From NCBI GenBank assembly GCA_017461475.1, contig JAFTXX010000014.1, forward strand, positions 1 to 64,000: a DNA stretch of 64,000 nucleotides, read 5' to 3'. Made by a program: the position numbers and the translations under genes. This DNA is from Clostridia bacterium (GTDB lineage Bacteria; Bacillota; Clostridia; Oscillospirales; CAG-272). The notes under the pieces were generated by a model. That model was not told where the DNA came from. It did no database searches and saw nothing but the letters and a program-made list of their open reading frames with translations. Shown here piece after piece: positions 1-7,823 of the stretch; the first letter of the stretch is position 1, and each line of letters opens with the position of its first letter.

Positions 1-2
1 AT

Positions 3-989
3 AAGATAGACGAGGAACAAAAGAAACGCAACCGAGGATTTCTTCTGAATCGCAAAGCTGCAGAGTTTTTCTGTAAAAATCTGTTTTCGCCAAGCGGAAG
101 TAATGCGCTCGCATATTTGCAGAATGAACGCAAATTGTCCGTCGAAACGATCAAAACGCTCGGACTCGGCTACGCGCCCGATTCCTTTGACAATCTCAAA
201 CGCTATCTTCTGAAATGCGGCTTTTCGGAGCGTGAGCTTGTAGAATATTCTCTCTGTAATCAAAGCGAGAACGGACATACTTATGATGCTTTTCGTAACC
301 GTGTGATGTTTCCGATTCAAGATGCTTACGGAAATGTGGTCGCTTTCGGCGGACGCGCACTTGGAGATGGCTCACCAAAATATCTCAACTCTACCGAAAC
401 GCCCGTGTTCCACAAAGGTCAGCATTTGTTTGGACTTCATCGGGCAAAGGAATACGGCAAGGAGCAGTTAATTCTCTGCGAGGGCTATATGGACGTAATT
501 GCTCTCAATTCTATCGGCATCATGAACGCTGTTGCCACGCTTGGTACAGCGCTTACGGAAAATCAAGCGGAGCTTTTGAAAAAACACACGAAACGAGTAT
601 TGATCAACTTTGATAGCGACAATGCAGGTCAGACGGCGACCGAGCGAGCTTTGTCAATGTTTGAAAAGGTCGATCTTGCCACAAAAGTTGTATCATTGGA
701 TAACGCAAAAGATCCCGACGAATATATCAAGAGCTTTGGAAAAGACGCGTATATTCAGGCATTATCCGAAAGTAAAAACGGATTTGAATTCAGAATGAAT
801 CGAGTTTTGAAAAAATACGATCTTTCACAGATAGAAGAAAAAATAGAAGCCGCAAAAGAACTCGTCTTTCTGATTGCCGAAACCGACTCTGCCGTAACGA
901 GAGATATTTACGCGTATATGGTAGCAGAACGCTTGGAAATCTCGGCAGATGCAATTTTACTTGATGTTATGGAAAGGGAAAATATATGA
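3..989 (+). CDS. dnaG: DnaG-type DNA primase, 5'-truncated by window edge
   Basis: The reading frame is open to the left edge, so the N-terminal zinc-binding domain lies outside the window. What remains is the primase core: a FLLNRKAAEFF helix, an AYLQNERKLS segment and GLGYAPDSFD typical of the RNA polymerase domain, then the TOPRIM fold with its acidic residues in LILCEGYMDVIAL and NFDSDNAGQ. The protein stops soon after TOPRIM and lacks most of the C-terminal helicase-binding region of chromosomal DnaG, as in many phage or plasmid primases. The stop overlaps the next start by 4 nt (ATGA). With the ATPase and DnaB-like genes downstream it looks like an element-borne replication module. The first TTG visible is not a real start because homology continues upstream of it. 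Confidence 0.9.
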   Translation, partial: KIDEEQKKRNRGFLLNRKAAEFFCKNLFSPSGSNALAYLQNERKLSVETIKTLGLGYAPDSFDNLKRYLLKCGFSERELVEYSLCNQSENGHTYDAFRNRVMFPIQDAYGNVVAFGGRALGDGSPKYLNSTETPVFHKGQHLFGLHRAKEYGKEQLILCEGYMDVIALNSIGIMNAVATLGTALTENQAELLKKHTKRVLINFDSDNAGQTATERALSMFEKVDLATKVVSLDNAKDPDEYIKSFGKDAYIQALSESKNGFEFRMNRVLKKYDLSQIEEKIEAAKELVFLIAETDSAVTRDIYAYMVAERLEISADAILLDVMERENI

Positions 990-1669
990 TATCATCAAGG
1001 AATGATCTTATTAACAAATTATCGCATGAACTTGAAAAATATTCGCCAATTGTTATTGTGGGTGAAGTTGACACCGGCAAGACATTTTTTCTAAAAAAAT
1101 TGTGTGAGAATCTTGTAAATAATAGTGTAGTCAATGAATACACGATACATCAATCTCGTGATGTTTTAGATAAAATGGTTCAGGCTATATCAACAAATGA
1201 TATGGCAAACTGGAAGCAATCATTTCTTGCTTCGGAGGTCATCATAATAGAAGATTTTGATTATTTTATAGGTAGGCAGAACACACAGGAAGAGTTATTA
1301 TCAATATTCAAAATTGCAAAGTGTCCAATCATCATAAGCGCAACGCTTCCAATCAATAACGGTGATTTTTGCGATGGGTTGGCACAGTTCTTTAGTGCTG
1401 GCACCTATATTAAACTATGCTATCCATCTCACGAAGATATTACGTTGCGTTTAAAAAGTCTCATAGAAGACAATACCATCTATCTATCAAAGGAGGCGTA
1501 TGAGTGGCTTTTAATGCAGGACATTCAAAGCTTTACTAAAGTCAAAGGAATCGTAAAAACATTGAGCTTGTATAGTCGTAACGAAGAAAATAAAATAGGT
1601 TTGGATGAATGTAAAAACATAATAAAACCATATTTAGTTATGCAATGCAAGGAGGTGTATGTTGAATGA
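986..1669 (+). CDS. DnaA-like AAA+ ATPase (replication module)
   Basis: A 227-residue P-loop ATPase. Walker A is GEVDTGKTFFLKK near residue 27; Walker B is VIIIEDFDYF near residue 85, followed by an ISATLP sensor-1-like strand. Size and order resemble domain III of DnaA or Hda/DnaC-like loaders, but no DnaA domain IV DNA-binding helix is recognisable. Start and stop are translationally coupled to the primase upstream and phosphatase downstream (4-nt overlaps on both sides). I infer a helicase-loader or initiator role with the neighbouring primase and DnaB-like protein; the exact function is not proven. The gene is visibly more A+T rich than the core genes further right, consistent with transfer. 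Confidence 0.65.
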   Translation: MISSRNDLINKLSHELEKYSPIVIVGEVDTGKTFFLKKLCENLVNNSVVNEYTIHQSRDVLDKMVQAISTNDMANWKQSFLASEVIIIEDFDYFIGRQNTQEELLSIFKIAKCPIIISATLPINNGDFCDGLAQFFSAGTYIKLCYPSHEDITLRLKSLIEDNTIYLSKEAYEWLLMQDIQSFTKVKGIVKTLSLYSRNEENKIGLDECKNIIKPYLVMQCKEVYVE

Positions 1670-2151
1670 CCGTTAAGATTTATTCGAGGAAAAGTATGGA
1701 AGGTCTTTTAGCAAAAGGCAAAATTGAAAAAACTGCTCTCATAAGCTTCCACGATCCTATTGGTCGCGGGCGCAGACACCTTGAAGATTACAAGCCCATT
1801 GATTTTACGGACAAGTGTGAACGCGTGATGCAAATAGCGCTTCACGACCTTGATCTCGAAGCACTTGCGGATTTTTGTCTGTCGGTGGAAACCTATTTTC
1901 CCGAAGCCGACGAGCTTGCCGAGTTTATCTACAAGGCAAAAGAGGAAGGACTTGACATCATCTGCCAATGCGAATACGGTCAATCCCGTTCCGCAGGCTG
2001 CGCCGCCGCGATTCTGCAACACTTTTCAAAGAACGGCATCGACGTATTCACCGATTACCGATATTATCCAAATCAGCTTGTGTATCATAAGGTGTTTAAT
2101 TCATTGACTAAATATATGGAAAACCATAGAGGAGAGAAAAATGATAATTAA
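1666..2151 (+). CDS. Dual-specificity (cysteine) protein phosphatase-like protein
   Basis: A 161-residue protein with the cysteine-phosphatase signature C-x5-R in CQCEYGQSRSAG near residue 104, preceded by the hydrophobic strand GLDII and followed by the AGCAAAIL helix expected for the P-loop of dual-specificity phosphatases. A possible general acid is D36 in FHDPIGRGR or D65 in HDLD. It starts on the stop codon of the ATPase gene and overlaps the helicase start by 11 nt, so it is translated with the replication genes. Small phosphatases of this type do occur in clostridial mobile elements, but the substrate is unknown; a tyrosine- or nucleotide-phosphate substrate is equally possible. Confidence 0.7.
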   Translation: MTVKIYSRKSMEGLLAKGKIEKTALISFHDPIGRGRRHLEDYKPIDFTDKCERVMQIALHDLDLEALADFCLSVETYFPEADELAEFIYKAKEEGLDIICQCEYGQSRSAGCAAAILQHFSKNGIDVFTDYRYYPNQLVYHKVFNSLTKYMENHRGEKNDN

Positions 2152-2980
2152 AACAAAAGAATATTCTTTAAAATTCTCGGATGAAGAACGTGAGATATCT
2201 TTGCTTGAAGATCTTGTTTGGGTTGACCGTAGTAATTTGATCTGCATTGCCGCCCGACCGGGAATGGGAAAAACTTCGCTTACGCTTCATATGGCTTTGG
2301 AGTATACAAAAAAATGTGATAAAACCATATATATTTTTTCTACCGACTTATGTTCGATGGAGATTTATGAGCGTATGATTGATTCTTTGGCTGAAATAGA
2401 TACATACCATATGAGAATCCGCAGCTTTTCTGCCGAAGACAAGGACAAAATCACAAAAGCAAGTGATTCGCTTAAAAACATGAACATCATTATCGATGAT
2501 ACCACGGGCTTGAATGAACGGCAAATAATAGATCGCTTAGATGCTGTCGACAATCTTGGCTTAGTTATTATTGATTCTCTGCAATATGTTAATTGCTCGC
2601 GCAAAATGGAACTTTTGGCGCAAGAAAGCTCTATCATTGCTCGCGAATTAAGGTGCTTTGCAAAAAGAAAAAACATCCCTGTCATTTTAACTCACAAGCT
2701 TAATCGTAAAATTGAGGAACGCGAGGACAAACGACCGCTTTTGGGGGATCTAAGAGAGGATGGAGCCTTGGCACAGGATTTTGATACAATTATTTTTATC
2801 TATCGCGATGAGTATTATAACGATATTTCGACAGATCATAACCAAGCCGAGATTATCATTGCTAAGAACAGATACGGTTCTGTAAAAACAATATCGCTTG
2901 AATGGCAAAGACGGTATGGGAAGTTTAGTGAAAACAAAGATAGAAAAAACAATGAAAACTACCATTATCAAAAACAATGA
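2141..2980 (+). CDS. DnaB-like replicative helicase (C-terminal RecA-fold domain only)
   Basis: A 279-residue protein matching the RecA-like motor domain of DnaB: Walker A RPGMGKTSLTLHMA near residue 43, Walker B LVIIDSLQYV near residue 145, then the DnaB signature LLGDLREDGALAQDFDTIIFIYRD and KNRYG near the end. The N-terminal primase-interaction domain of full-length DnaB is missing, a form common on plasmids and phages. It is the last gene of the overlapping block. It should unwind DNA at the fork, possibly loaded by the AAA+ protein and working with the primase encoded upstream. Confidence 0.85.
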   Translation: MIIKTKEYSLKFSDEEREISLLEDLVWVDRSNLICIAARPGMGKTSLTLHMALEYTKKCDKTIYIFSTDLCSMEIYERMIDSLAEIDTYHMRIRSFSAEDKDKITKASDSLKNMNIIIDDTTGLNERQIIDRLDAVDNLGLVIIDSLQYVNCSRKMELLAQESSIIARELRCFAKRKNIPVILTHKLNRKIEEREDKRPLLGDLREDGALAQDFDTIIFIYRDEYYNDISTDHNQAEIIIAKNRYGSVKTISLEWQRRYGKFSENKDRKNNENYHYQKQ

Positions 2981-3037
2981 TCGATTAAAGGATATTGTTT
3001 TTACATTTTAAAACAACATTATTGATAAAAATGAAAA

Positions 3038-3070
3038 GGGGAATACAAACTTTTTCGGTTTGTATTCCCC
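3038..3070 (-). terminator. Rho-independent terminator of the retron operon
   Basis: A perfect 13-bp stem (GGGGAATACAAAC with its complement) and a 7-nt loop. Read on the minus strand it is followed by TTTTCATTTTT, so it terminates the transcript of the reverse transcriptase gene that ends 12 nt before it. On the plus strand no T run follows. Confidence 0.85.
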
Positions 3071-3081
3071 TAACGAAAATA

Positions 3082-3993
3082 TTATTTTTTTAACGCTTCA
3101 ATAATATCTTCTTTGCAATATTGTGAATATTTTGCTATGATATTATTGTATGTCTGTGGCTCAATATCCTTCAAAAAAGCTAAATATCCTAAAATTGAGT
3201 TTCCATCGCCCTTATTATGTACAAGCTTATCGTACACAAGCTTTTTTATAAACGCTCGCTTTTCGCTACCAATTGTAACAGACGAGTCGGTTCCAATCAC
3301 CAACCCCGTAACTTTTCTACGATACTTGGGAGAAGAAAAGTATGTTTTGCTTTCGTTGATACTGAAACCAAATTTTCTTAGTGTGTCAGACACAAAACTA
3401 ACGTGTGCCAGATCAATATAAGAATTTGAAGACAAATAAATATCATCGGCATATCGAGAATATTTTAAATGATTCTTCTTGCAATATCCTAACATTATTA
3501 CATCGAACTGATACATGATAATATTGGATATGATTGGGGAGCTAACCGTTCCAATACATAAACTATTTTCTCTAAAACAGATATCACGAATAGTTTCAAC
3601 TGAATCTAAATCAATCTCTAAATCTTCAAAAAGTTTTGGATTGCTCAAAAGAATCGGTTGCAAATGTTCATACGTGATAGAGGGAAAGAACTTGCAAATA
3701 TCCGTGTGAAATATATGCTTTGAATTTTGATGGAATTGTGCATGCCTTTTTATTGAAGAACCTTTTTGATAGGCATGTGCGGAGTTTGAGATAGGAAACT
3801 TGTTTAAAATATTGTTTACTACCCAGTATTGCAGGGTTTTCAATTCGGGGCTGGGCTGAGATATTTTTCTCCTTCCGCCATCTCGCTTATCAATATAATA
3901 ATCCCTATAGTAAAATCTGGATCTTTTTATGACGGAAGCAATATAGTCTGGATCAAGGCACAAATCAGCGGCGATTTTATCAACCATCTTCAC
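3082..3993 (-). CDS. Retron reverse transcriptase
   Basis: A 303-residue reverse transcriptase. Motif A is HTDICKFFPSI (catalytic D98), motif 4 is IGTVSSPIISN, and the catalytic box is RYADD (residues 180-184). Two retron hallmarks are present: an NAxxH-like HAQFH (residues 84-88) just before motif A, and VTG (228-230) in the Y region. Retron RTs copy the msd part of their cognate RNA into msDNA branched from a guanosine. The GTG start overlaps the effector stop by 4 nt and has GGAGG 9 nt upstream; an ATG two codons later is less well placed. No intron maturase or endonuclease domain is present, which argues against a group II intron. Confidence 0.93.
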   Translation of the reverse strand: MKMVDKIAADLCLDPDYIASVIKRSRFYYRDYYIDKRDGGRRKISQPSPELKTLQYWVVNNILNKFPISNSAHAYQKGSSIKRHAQFHQNSKHIFHTDICKFFPSITYEHLQPILLSNPKLFEDLEIDLDSVETIRDICFRENSLCIGTVSSPIISNIIMYQFDVIMLGYCKKNHLKYSRYADDIYLSSNSYIDLAHVSFVSDTLRKFGFSINESKTYFSSPKYRRKVTGLVIGTDSSVTIGSEKRAFIKKLVYDKLVHNKGDGNSILGYLAFLKDIEPQTYNNIIAKYSQYCKEDIIEALKK

Positions 3994-4922
3994 GTGTTTG
4001 TACCTCCATATCTATATTTTTTACATAGCAATTTGTTTCTTTCTCTATTTTCTCCGTTCCCGTAATATCTAAGCATTAAACTTTGAGTTTTTGAATACTC
4101 AGTAGTAGTTATAATATCGCCCTCTATTCTGATGAGCCCTACCGTAGAAAGAAGTTTAATTATATAGTCATATTTTATCGTGTTGTGGAACTTATCACCA
4201 TCTCTTTTTACGAATGTAAAATAAGAGAAACCCTTTATTCTTTTATATATCTCAACAAGATCTTTTTTTGAGATCGGCTGCAACAATTTTATGCACTCCA
4301 ACAATTCTACAACGAATGACGAAATTAGAACTTGCTCTTGATCAACATTACATTTTCTTCGATTAAGGGTTGCCGTTTTAGATGAAAATTGTTCGATTTT
4401 TTCTCTAACCATATCGCGCAACTCTTTGCTTGCCAAAAGACCTTTGTCTTCTAATTGTGCATAAACTATGGTCGCGCCATCTTGTTCTGCTTTAGCAACG
4501 GGCCCAGTCATGATGAAGGATTTTGCTCCCCTATATTTTTCATCTATAACAACAACTAATTTGTCGCTGAAAAGTTTGTTGGCATATGCAAATGCTCCGA
4601 GCTCACAATAAGAGCCGGGACTTTCGCAAAACAAAATAATTGCATCACTGATTTCGGCTAAAAACTCTTCGAAGGTTAGCAGATCAATATTTGAATCAAA
4701 TCCATCCTCCCAAAGTTGTTCTGACAAAACTATAAAAATGTCTTGAGATTGTTTTTTTAAATAATTATCCAGGATACCTCTGTTAGTTTTTTCATATTGG
4801 CCCTCTATGGCTTTACCACACAGAAAAACGAATTTGGGGTAGGTGATAAATTTACTCTCGTTCTTTTCCAAATGCAATCTTATACTGTTGATTGTTTTTT
4901 CGGAATATATTCGAGAATCCAT
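3990..4922 (-). CDS. Retron effector: nucleoside deoxyribosyltransferase-like domain plus winged helix
   Basis: A 310-residue protein. The N-terminal half (about residues 28-130) has the NDT/N-glycosidase fold pattern: FVFLCGKA, ISDAIILFCESPGSYCELGAFA with the candidate catalytic E107, and DKLVVVID. The C-terminal part (about 185-300) is helical with a winged-helix look (ISKKDLVEIYKRIKG, LLSTVGLIRIEGDIITTT). This is the effector architecture of type II retrons such as Eco1 (Ec86), where it acts as an NAD- or nucleotide-attacking toxin held by the RT-msDNA complex. The ATG at 4922 has GGGGAGGTGG 7 nt upstream; an upstream in-frame GTG at 4952 lies inside the ncRNA and is unlikely to be used. 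Role in phage defence is inferred from family. Confidence 0.88.
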   Translation of the reverse strand: MDSRIYSEKTINSIRLHLEKNESKFITYPKFVFLCGKAIEGQYEKTNRGILDNYLKKQSQDIFIVLSEQLWEDGFDSNIDLLTFEEFLAEISDAIILFCESPGSYCELGAFAYANKLFSDKLVVVIDEKYRGAKSFIMTGPVAKAEQDGATIVYAQLEDKGLLASKELRDMVREKIEQFSSKTATLNRRKCNVDQEQVLISSFVVELLECIKLLQPISKKDLVEIYKRIKGFSYFTFVKRDGDKFHNTIKYDYIIKLLSTVGLIRIEGDIITTTEYSKTQSLMLRYYGNGENRERNKLLCKKYRYGGTNT

Positions 4923-4944
4923 TTTACCACCTCCCCGTGTTAAT

Positions 4945-5100
4945 GAGAACACTTACCGCTAAGCAGTTGATGCGTGCGCTTGTAATGAGGATTACAAGCG
5001 TGCGCAGCAACTGCTTGTAAGAGCCCCAAAAGATCCGACCCTATTTAACATAAGGCACTTATGACCACATTTCTGTGATATAAAAATACTAAGCATTCTC
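4945..5100 (-). ncRNA. Retron msr-msd RNA
   Basis: Read on the minus strand, the 5' end (5100-5090, GAGAAUGCUUA) pairs over 11 bp, two of them G-U, with the 3' end (4955-4945, UAAGUGUUCUC): the a1/a2 pairing that defines retron RNAs. The nucleotide right after a1 is G (5089), a candidate branching guanosine. The msr part contains CACA-GAAA-TGTG and ATAAG-TGC-CTTAT hairpins. The msd part holds a 26-bp stem (4961-4986 with 4991-5016, three non-Watson-Crick positions) closed by a 4-nt loop, extended by a CTTAC/GTAAG stem. A sigma-A promoter sits just upstream and the effector ATG 22 nt downstream. Exact ends are inferred from folding by eye. Confidence 0.85.
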
Positions 5101-5108
5101 TGCCTTTC

Positions 5109-5137
5109 ATTATAACACAAAATATGACATTTTTCAA
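5109..5137 (-). promoter_or_regulatory. Sigma-A promoter of the retron operon
   Basis: On the minus strand TTGAAA and TATAAT are separated by exactly 17 bp. The predicted transcription start falls about 2-7 nt before the a1 segment of the msr-msd RNA, so one transcript would carry ncRNA, effector and RT. Confidence 0.85.
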
Positions 5138-5143
5138 TACTCT

Positions 5144-5191
5144 TGGAGACTTTATTTTATAAATACATGGAGACTTTATTTTATAAATACA
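5144..5191. repeat. Two perfect tandem copies of a 24-bp unit
   Basis: The unit begins TGGAGACTTTATTTTATAAA and is repeated twice head to tail with no mismatch, directly upstream of the retron promoter. It may be an operator for a regulator or the end of a lost insertion sequence; nothing in the window decides this. Confidence 0.8.
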
Positions 5192-5196
5192 AAAAT

Positions 5197-5230
5197 AGGG
5201 CATACAAATCGTTTTCGACTTGTACGCCCT
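5197..5230 (-). terminator. Probable terminator facing leftward
   Basis: A 14-bp stem with a 6-nt loop. Two positions that are A-C mismatches on the plus strand become G-U pairs on the minus strand, and ATTTTTGTATTT follows on that strand, so it works leftward. It would stop read-through from the ATPase gene (ending at 5658) into the retron promoter. The stretch 5231-5657 holds no credible gene; it contains a tiny 8-codon ORF and AT-rich sequence that may be remnant of the element end. Confidence 0.6.
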
Positions 5231-5657
5231 GATTTTCTTGTTGCATTGGCTTTTCGCATATTATTTTGACGTTACCATTTATACCCCTGCGGAATGGCTA
5301 CTGTACCATTTATTTTACCATTTTTGCATTGACTTGTATCAAATTCCGTGGGGATTCATTGAGATATGGTTTTTCTTCGATATTGAAAAAGCCTTGCACT
5401 GTAAGGATTTATTGAGTTTTATGAGCTTATATTGAGAAAATGAAACGCGGTCAATCTGTTACGATACCAAGTTTCATTTTTATCTATTCTCCTTTAATTT
5501 TTCCTGTATTTACAAGGGTTTTAGCATTTTGACGTTTTGGAACTACTCCATTTTTACGCCATTCAAAAATCATCGTTTAATTATAGCATAAAACAAGAAA
5601 GAATTCAACATCTAAAAAGAAAAATATTCAATGTAAGTGTTAATTTGTCAATTATTA

Positions 5658-7043
5658 TTAAATCATATCCGCATATTCAATCAGCTTTACGTTCCCAAGC
5701 TCTGTCGCTCTTTCCACGCAGCCCTCGGTAAAGCCGGATTTTGCAAACAGGTAGTATTGCACGTTTTTATAGTTGAAAAGCTTGCTGCGCTCAATGAGCA
5801 GATCGAGTACGCCGACGTCAACCTTTTCGTTCGTCCACTTACATTCGCCGAAGAGGGCGGTATTTTTATCGGCTTCGCCCATAATATTGATCTCGGTCTG
5901 GGACTTTGTCCTAGGATCGTTGCCCCACCAGCGTCCGAGCGAGCTGAATTCAACGGGGGATTTGCCCGTGAGAAGCTGTTTCCAGAGATACTGCTTGCAG
6001 ATCTCCTCGAAGACTCTGCCCATATACTCGGACAGATGCGGTTCGATGCGCTTGTATGCCAAATCATCTGCGCCGCGTGCAATGATCGAATTATTTTCGG
6101 GCACGAAGCGGTACCAGAAGCGGAACATATTGTCCTCAACCGAATAGATCGACTTGCGGGATACCTTTTCGCCGTAGGGCGTTTCCTTCTGAACGATGCC
6201 GAGGAAAAGGAGATTTTTCAGATAGATGGAGCACACGTTAGTATCCTCGCCCACCTTGCTGGAGATCTCGGACATACGCGAAGCTCCCGTTGCGATAGCG
6301 GTGATGATCGCGTTATATATTGCGGGCTCGCGCACCTCCTGCTTGAGCAGATTGGTCGTTTCCTCAAACAGAGGGGAGGTCGGGTTCAGATAGGTATTTT
6401 TGATGTTTTTCTCAATGCTGAGCTTATCGTCGATCTGCAAGAGGTATTGCGGAGTGCCGCCAACGATACCGTAAATGAGGGCTTTATCCTCGCTCGATGC
6501 GTTTGGGAAGTATCGGCAGGTTTCCTCAAAATCGAAGGGGTTGATCTTCATCTGCGCCGTCTTTCTTCCATAAAGAGGAGCCTTGTAGGAAAGCACGCAA
6601 TCCTCCATAAAGGACATGGACGAGCCACAGAGAATGAGCATCAGCTTGGAGGTATCCTTATATTTATCGATCATAAGCTGGAGGGTGGAGGCGAGGCTCT
6701 TGGAGGAACGGGCAACGTAAGGATACTCGTCGATTGCAAGCACGATTCTCTCGGTTTCAGCCATCTTGAAAACGTATTCCAACGCCGCCTGGAACGACGA
6801 AAAGGAGGTTTCAAGCGAGAACCCCGTACCGTATTCAATAATGCTCTTTGAAAAGTTGTCAAGATTTTGCTTGGCGTTACTCTCAACGCCCATAAAATAT
6901 ATCGCATTTTTATCACGAACAAACTCGTTGATCAGCGCGGTTTTACCGACACGGCGGCGACCGTAAATAACCGCAAATTCAAATTTATCCGAAGCATACA
7001 GCATATTTAAAGCCGTCAGCTCACGTTCTCTGCCAATAAACAT
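5658..7043 (-). CDS. AAA+ ATPase with PD-(D/E)XK-like C-terminal domain (archaeal ATPase/DUF234 type)
   Basis: A 461-residue protein beginning MFIGRERELTAL, then Walker A YGRRRVGKTALINEF (about residues 29-43), Walker B LAIDEYPYVA (about 123), and sensor motif LCGSSMSFM (about 160). The middle has a winged-helix region (MSEISSKVGEDTNVCSIYLKNL). The C-terminal DUF234-like part has TEINIMGEADKNTALFGECKW, a nuclease-like D/E-xK arrangement. These ATPases are multi-copy in clostridia and archaea; their physiological role is unknown and may be tied to mobile elements or defence. The ATG has an AGGAGG box 11 nt upstream and its own sigma-A promoter. It is transcribed as a single gene. Confidence 0.8.
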   Translation of the reverse strand: MFIGRERELTALNMLYASDKFEFAVIYGRRRVGKTALINEFVRDKNAIYFMGVESNAKQNLDNFSKSIIEYGTGFSLETSFSSFQAALEYVFKMAETERIVLAIDEYPYVARSSKSLASTLQLMIDKYKDTSKLMLILCGSSMSFMEDCVLSYKAPLYGRKTAQMKINPFDFEETCRYFPNASSEDKALIYGIVGGTPQYLLQIDDKLSIEKNIKNTYLNPTSPLFEETTNLLKQEVREPAIYNAIITAIATGASRMSEISSKVGEDTNVCSIYLKNLLFLGIVQKETPYGEKVSRKSIYSVEDNMFRFWYRFVPENNSIIARGADDLAYKRIEPHLSEYMGRVFEEICKQYLWKQLLTGKSPVEFSSLGRWWGNDPRTKSQTEINIMGEADKNTALFGECKWTNEKVDVGVLDLLIERSKLFNYKNVQYYLFAKSGFTEGCVERATELGNVKLIEYADMI

Positions 7044-7073
7044 AAAATATGCCTCCTTGTATCAGTTGACTAT

Positions 7074-7102
7074 ATTATAGCACGTATTTTATATTTAGTC
7101 AA
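7074..7102 (-). promoter_or_regulatory. Sigma-A promoter of the ATPase gene
   Basis: On the minus strand TTGACT and TATAAT are spaced by 17 bp, 31 nt upstream of the ATG of the ATPase gene. Confidence 0.8.
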
Positions 7103-7195
7103 GTACGATTTGGTAAATTATGATTTTGCAGATCGTGATCATACATTTTTACCCTGTAATAATAAAATTTAATTTTGTAGATTTCAATTATACCC

Positions 7196-7224
7196 TTGCA
7201 AATTAGTGCCATTTATGATATAAT
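7196..7224 (+). promoter_or_regulatory. Sigma-A promoter of the ECF sigma operon
   Basis: TTGCAA and TATAAT with a 17-bp spacer, about 41 nt upstream of the sigma gene ATG. It is divergent from the ATPase promoter. Confidence 0.75.
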
Positions 7225-7265
7225 TATTTTGTCGAATTTTGTAATAAACATAAGGGGATTGTGCA

Positions 7266-7823
7266 ATGTTACCCATAATTTTAGCTATCCGAGATGAGAA
7301 TGATAGGGATTTTGTTGAAGGAATCTATAATAGATATAAACGCAACATGGTCAGTAAAGCAAGCGTTTATTTAAGCAGTGAGCATGACGTTGAAGACTGC
7401 GTACAGGACGTTGTTGTAACTCTTATAGAGCATCTTGAGGAGTGCTACGAATGGAAAGAGGAGCATATCAAAAACTTTTTGATGAAATGTACCCGATGCG
7501 TAGCGATCAATAAATACAAGGAAAATGCGAGGAGATACATTAACGAGGTTTCGGTCAGCGAATTTGATGAAGAGGGTGATCTTGATATTCCCGATAAGGA
7601 TGAATGTATCGAAGCATACGTAATAGACGAGGAAAACGTAAGGAGACTTGCGCAGATGTTAGAGGATATGGATCCGTTGTACGGAGACATTCTTTATTTC
7701 AGAAGCTTTATGGGAATGAAAAACACAGAGATAGCCAAGATGCTCGATATTCCCGTTAATACGGTAAATCAGAGAGTGCTTCGCGCAAGAAAGATGTTGA
7801 TGCAATGTGGGGTGAACAGATAA
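7266..7823 (+). CDS. ECF-type RNA polymerase sigma factor
   Basis: A 185-residue sigma-70 family protein. Region 2 covers FVEGIYNRYKRNMVSKASVYLSSEHDVEDCVQDVV (split here only by function, residues about 18-52); region 4 is MDPLYGDILYFRSFMGMKN... ending in the recognition helix IPVNTVNQRVLRARKML. It lacks regions 1 and 3, as in ECF factors. Its stop directly abuts the ATG of a membrane protein with a DUF4367 domain, which is very likely its anti-sigma factor. Targets are unknown; the secreted protein gene 1 kb downstream is a candidate. SD AGGGGA precedes the ATG. Confidence 0.88.
   Translation: MLPIILAIRDENDRDFVEGIYNRYKRNMVSKASVYLSSEHDVEDCVQDVVVTLIEHLEECYEWKEEHIKNFLMKCTRCVAINKYKENARRYINEVSVSEFDEEGDLDIPDKDECIEAYVIDEENVRRLAQMLEDMDPLYGDILYFRSFMGMKNTEIAKMLDIPVNTVNQRVLRARKMLMQCGVNR

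Noticed and set aside
3082-3993. Group II intron maturase or diversity-generating retroelement RT
   Set aside because: No maturase or HNH domain, no variable/template repeat pair, and retron-specific motifs plus an adjacent msr-msd are present.
4923-4952. Upstream GTG start for the retron effector
   Set aside because: It lies in the a2/msd part of the ncRNA and the ATG at 4922 has an ideal SD.
5220-5731. Short plus-strand frames in the gap after the retron
   Set aside because: No SD, no domain-like sequence, and strongly A/T- and Phe/Leu-biased translation.
5637-6851. 404-codon plus-strand frame
   Set aside because: Shadow of the minus-strand ATPase gene, which has Walker motifs, an SD and a promoter.
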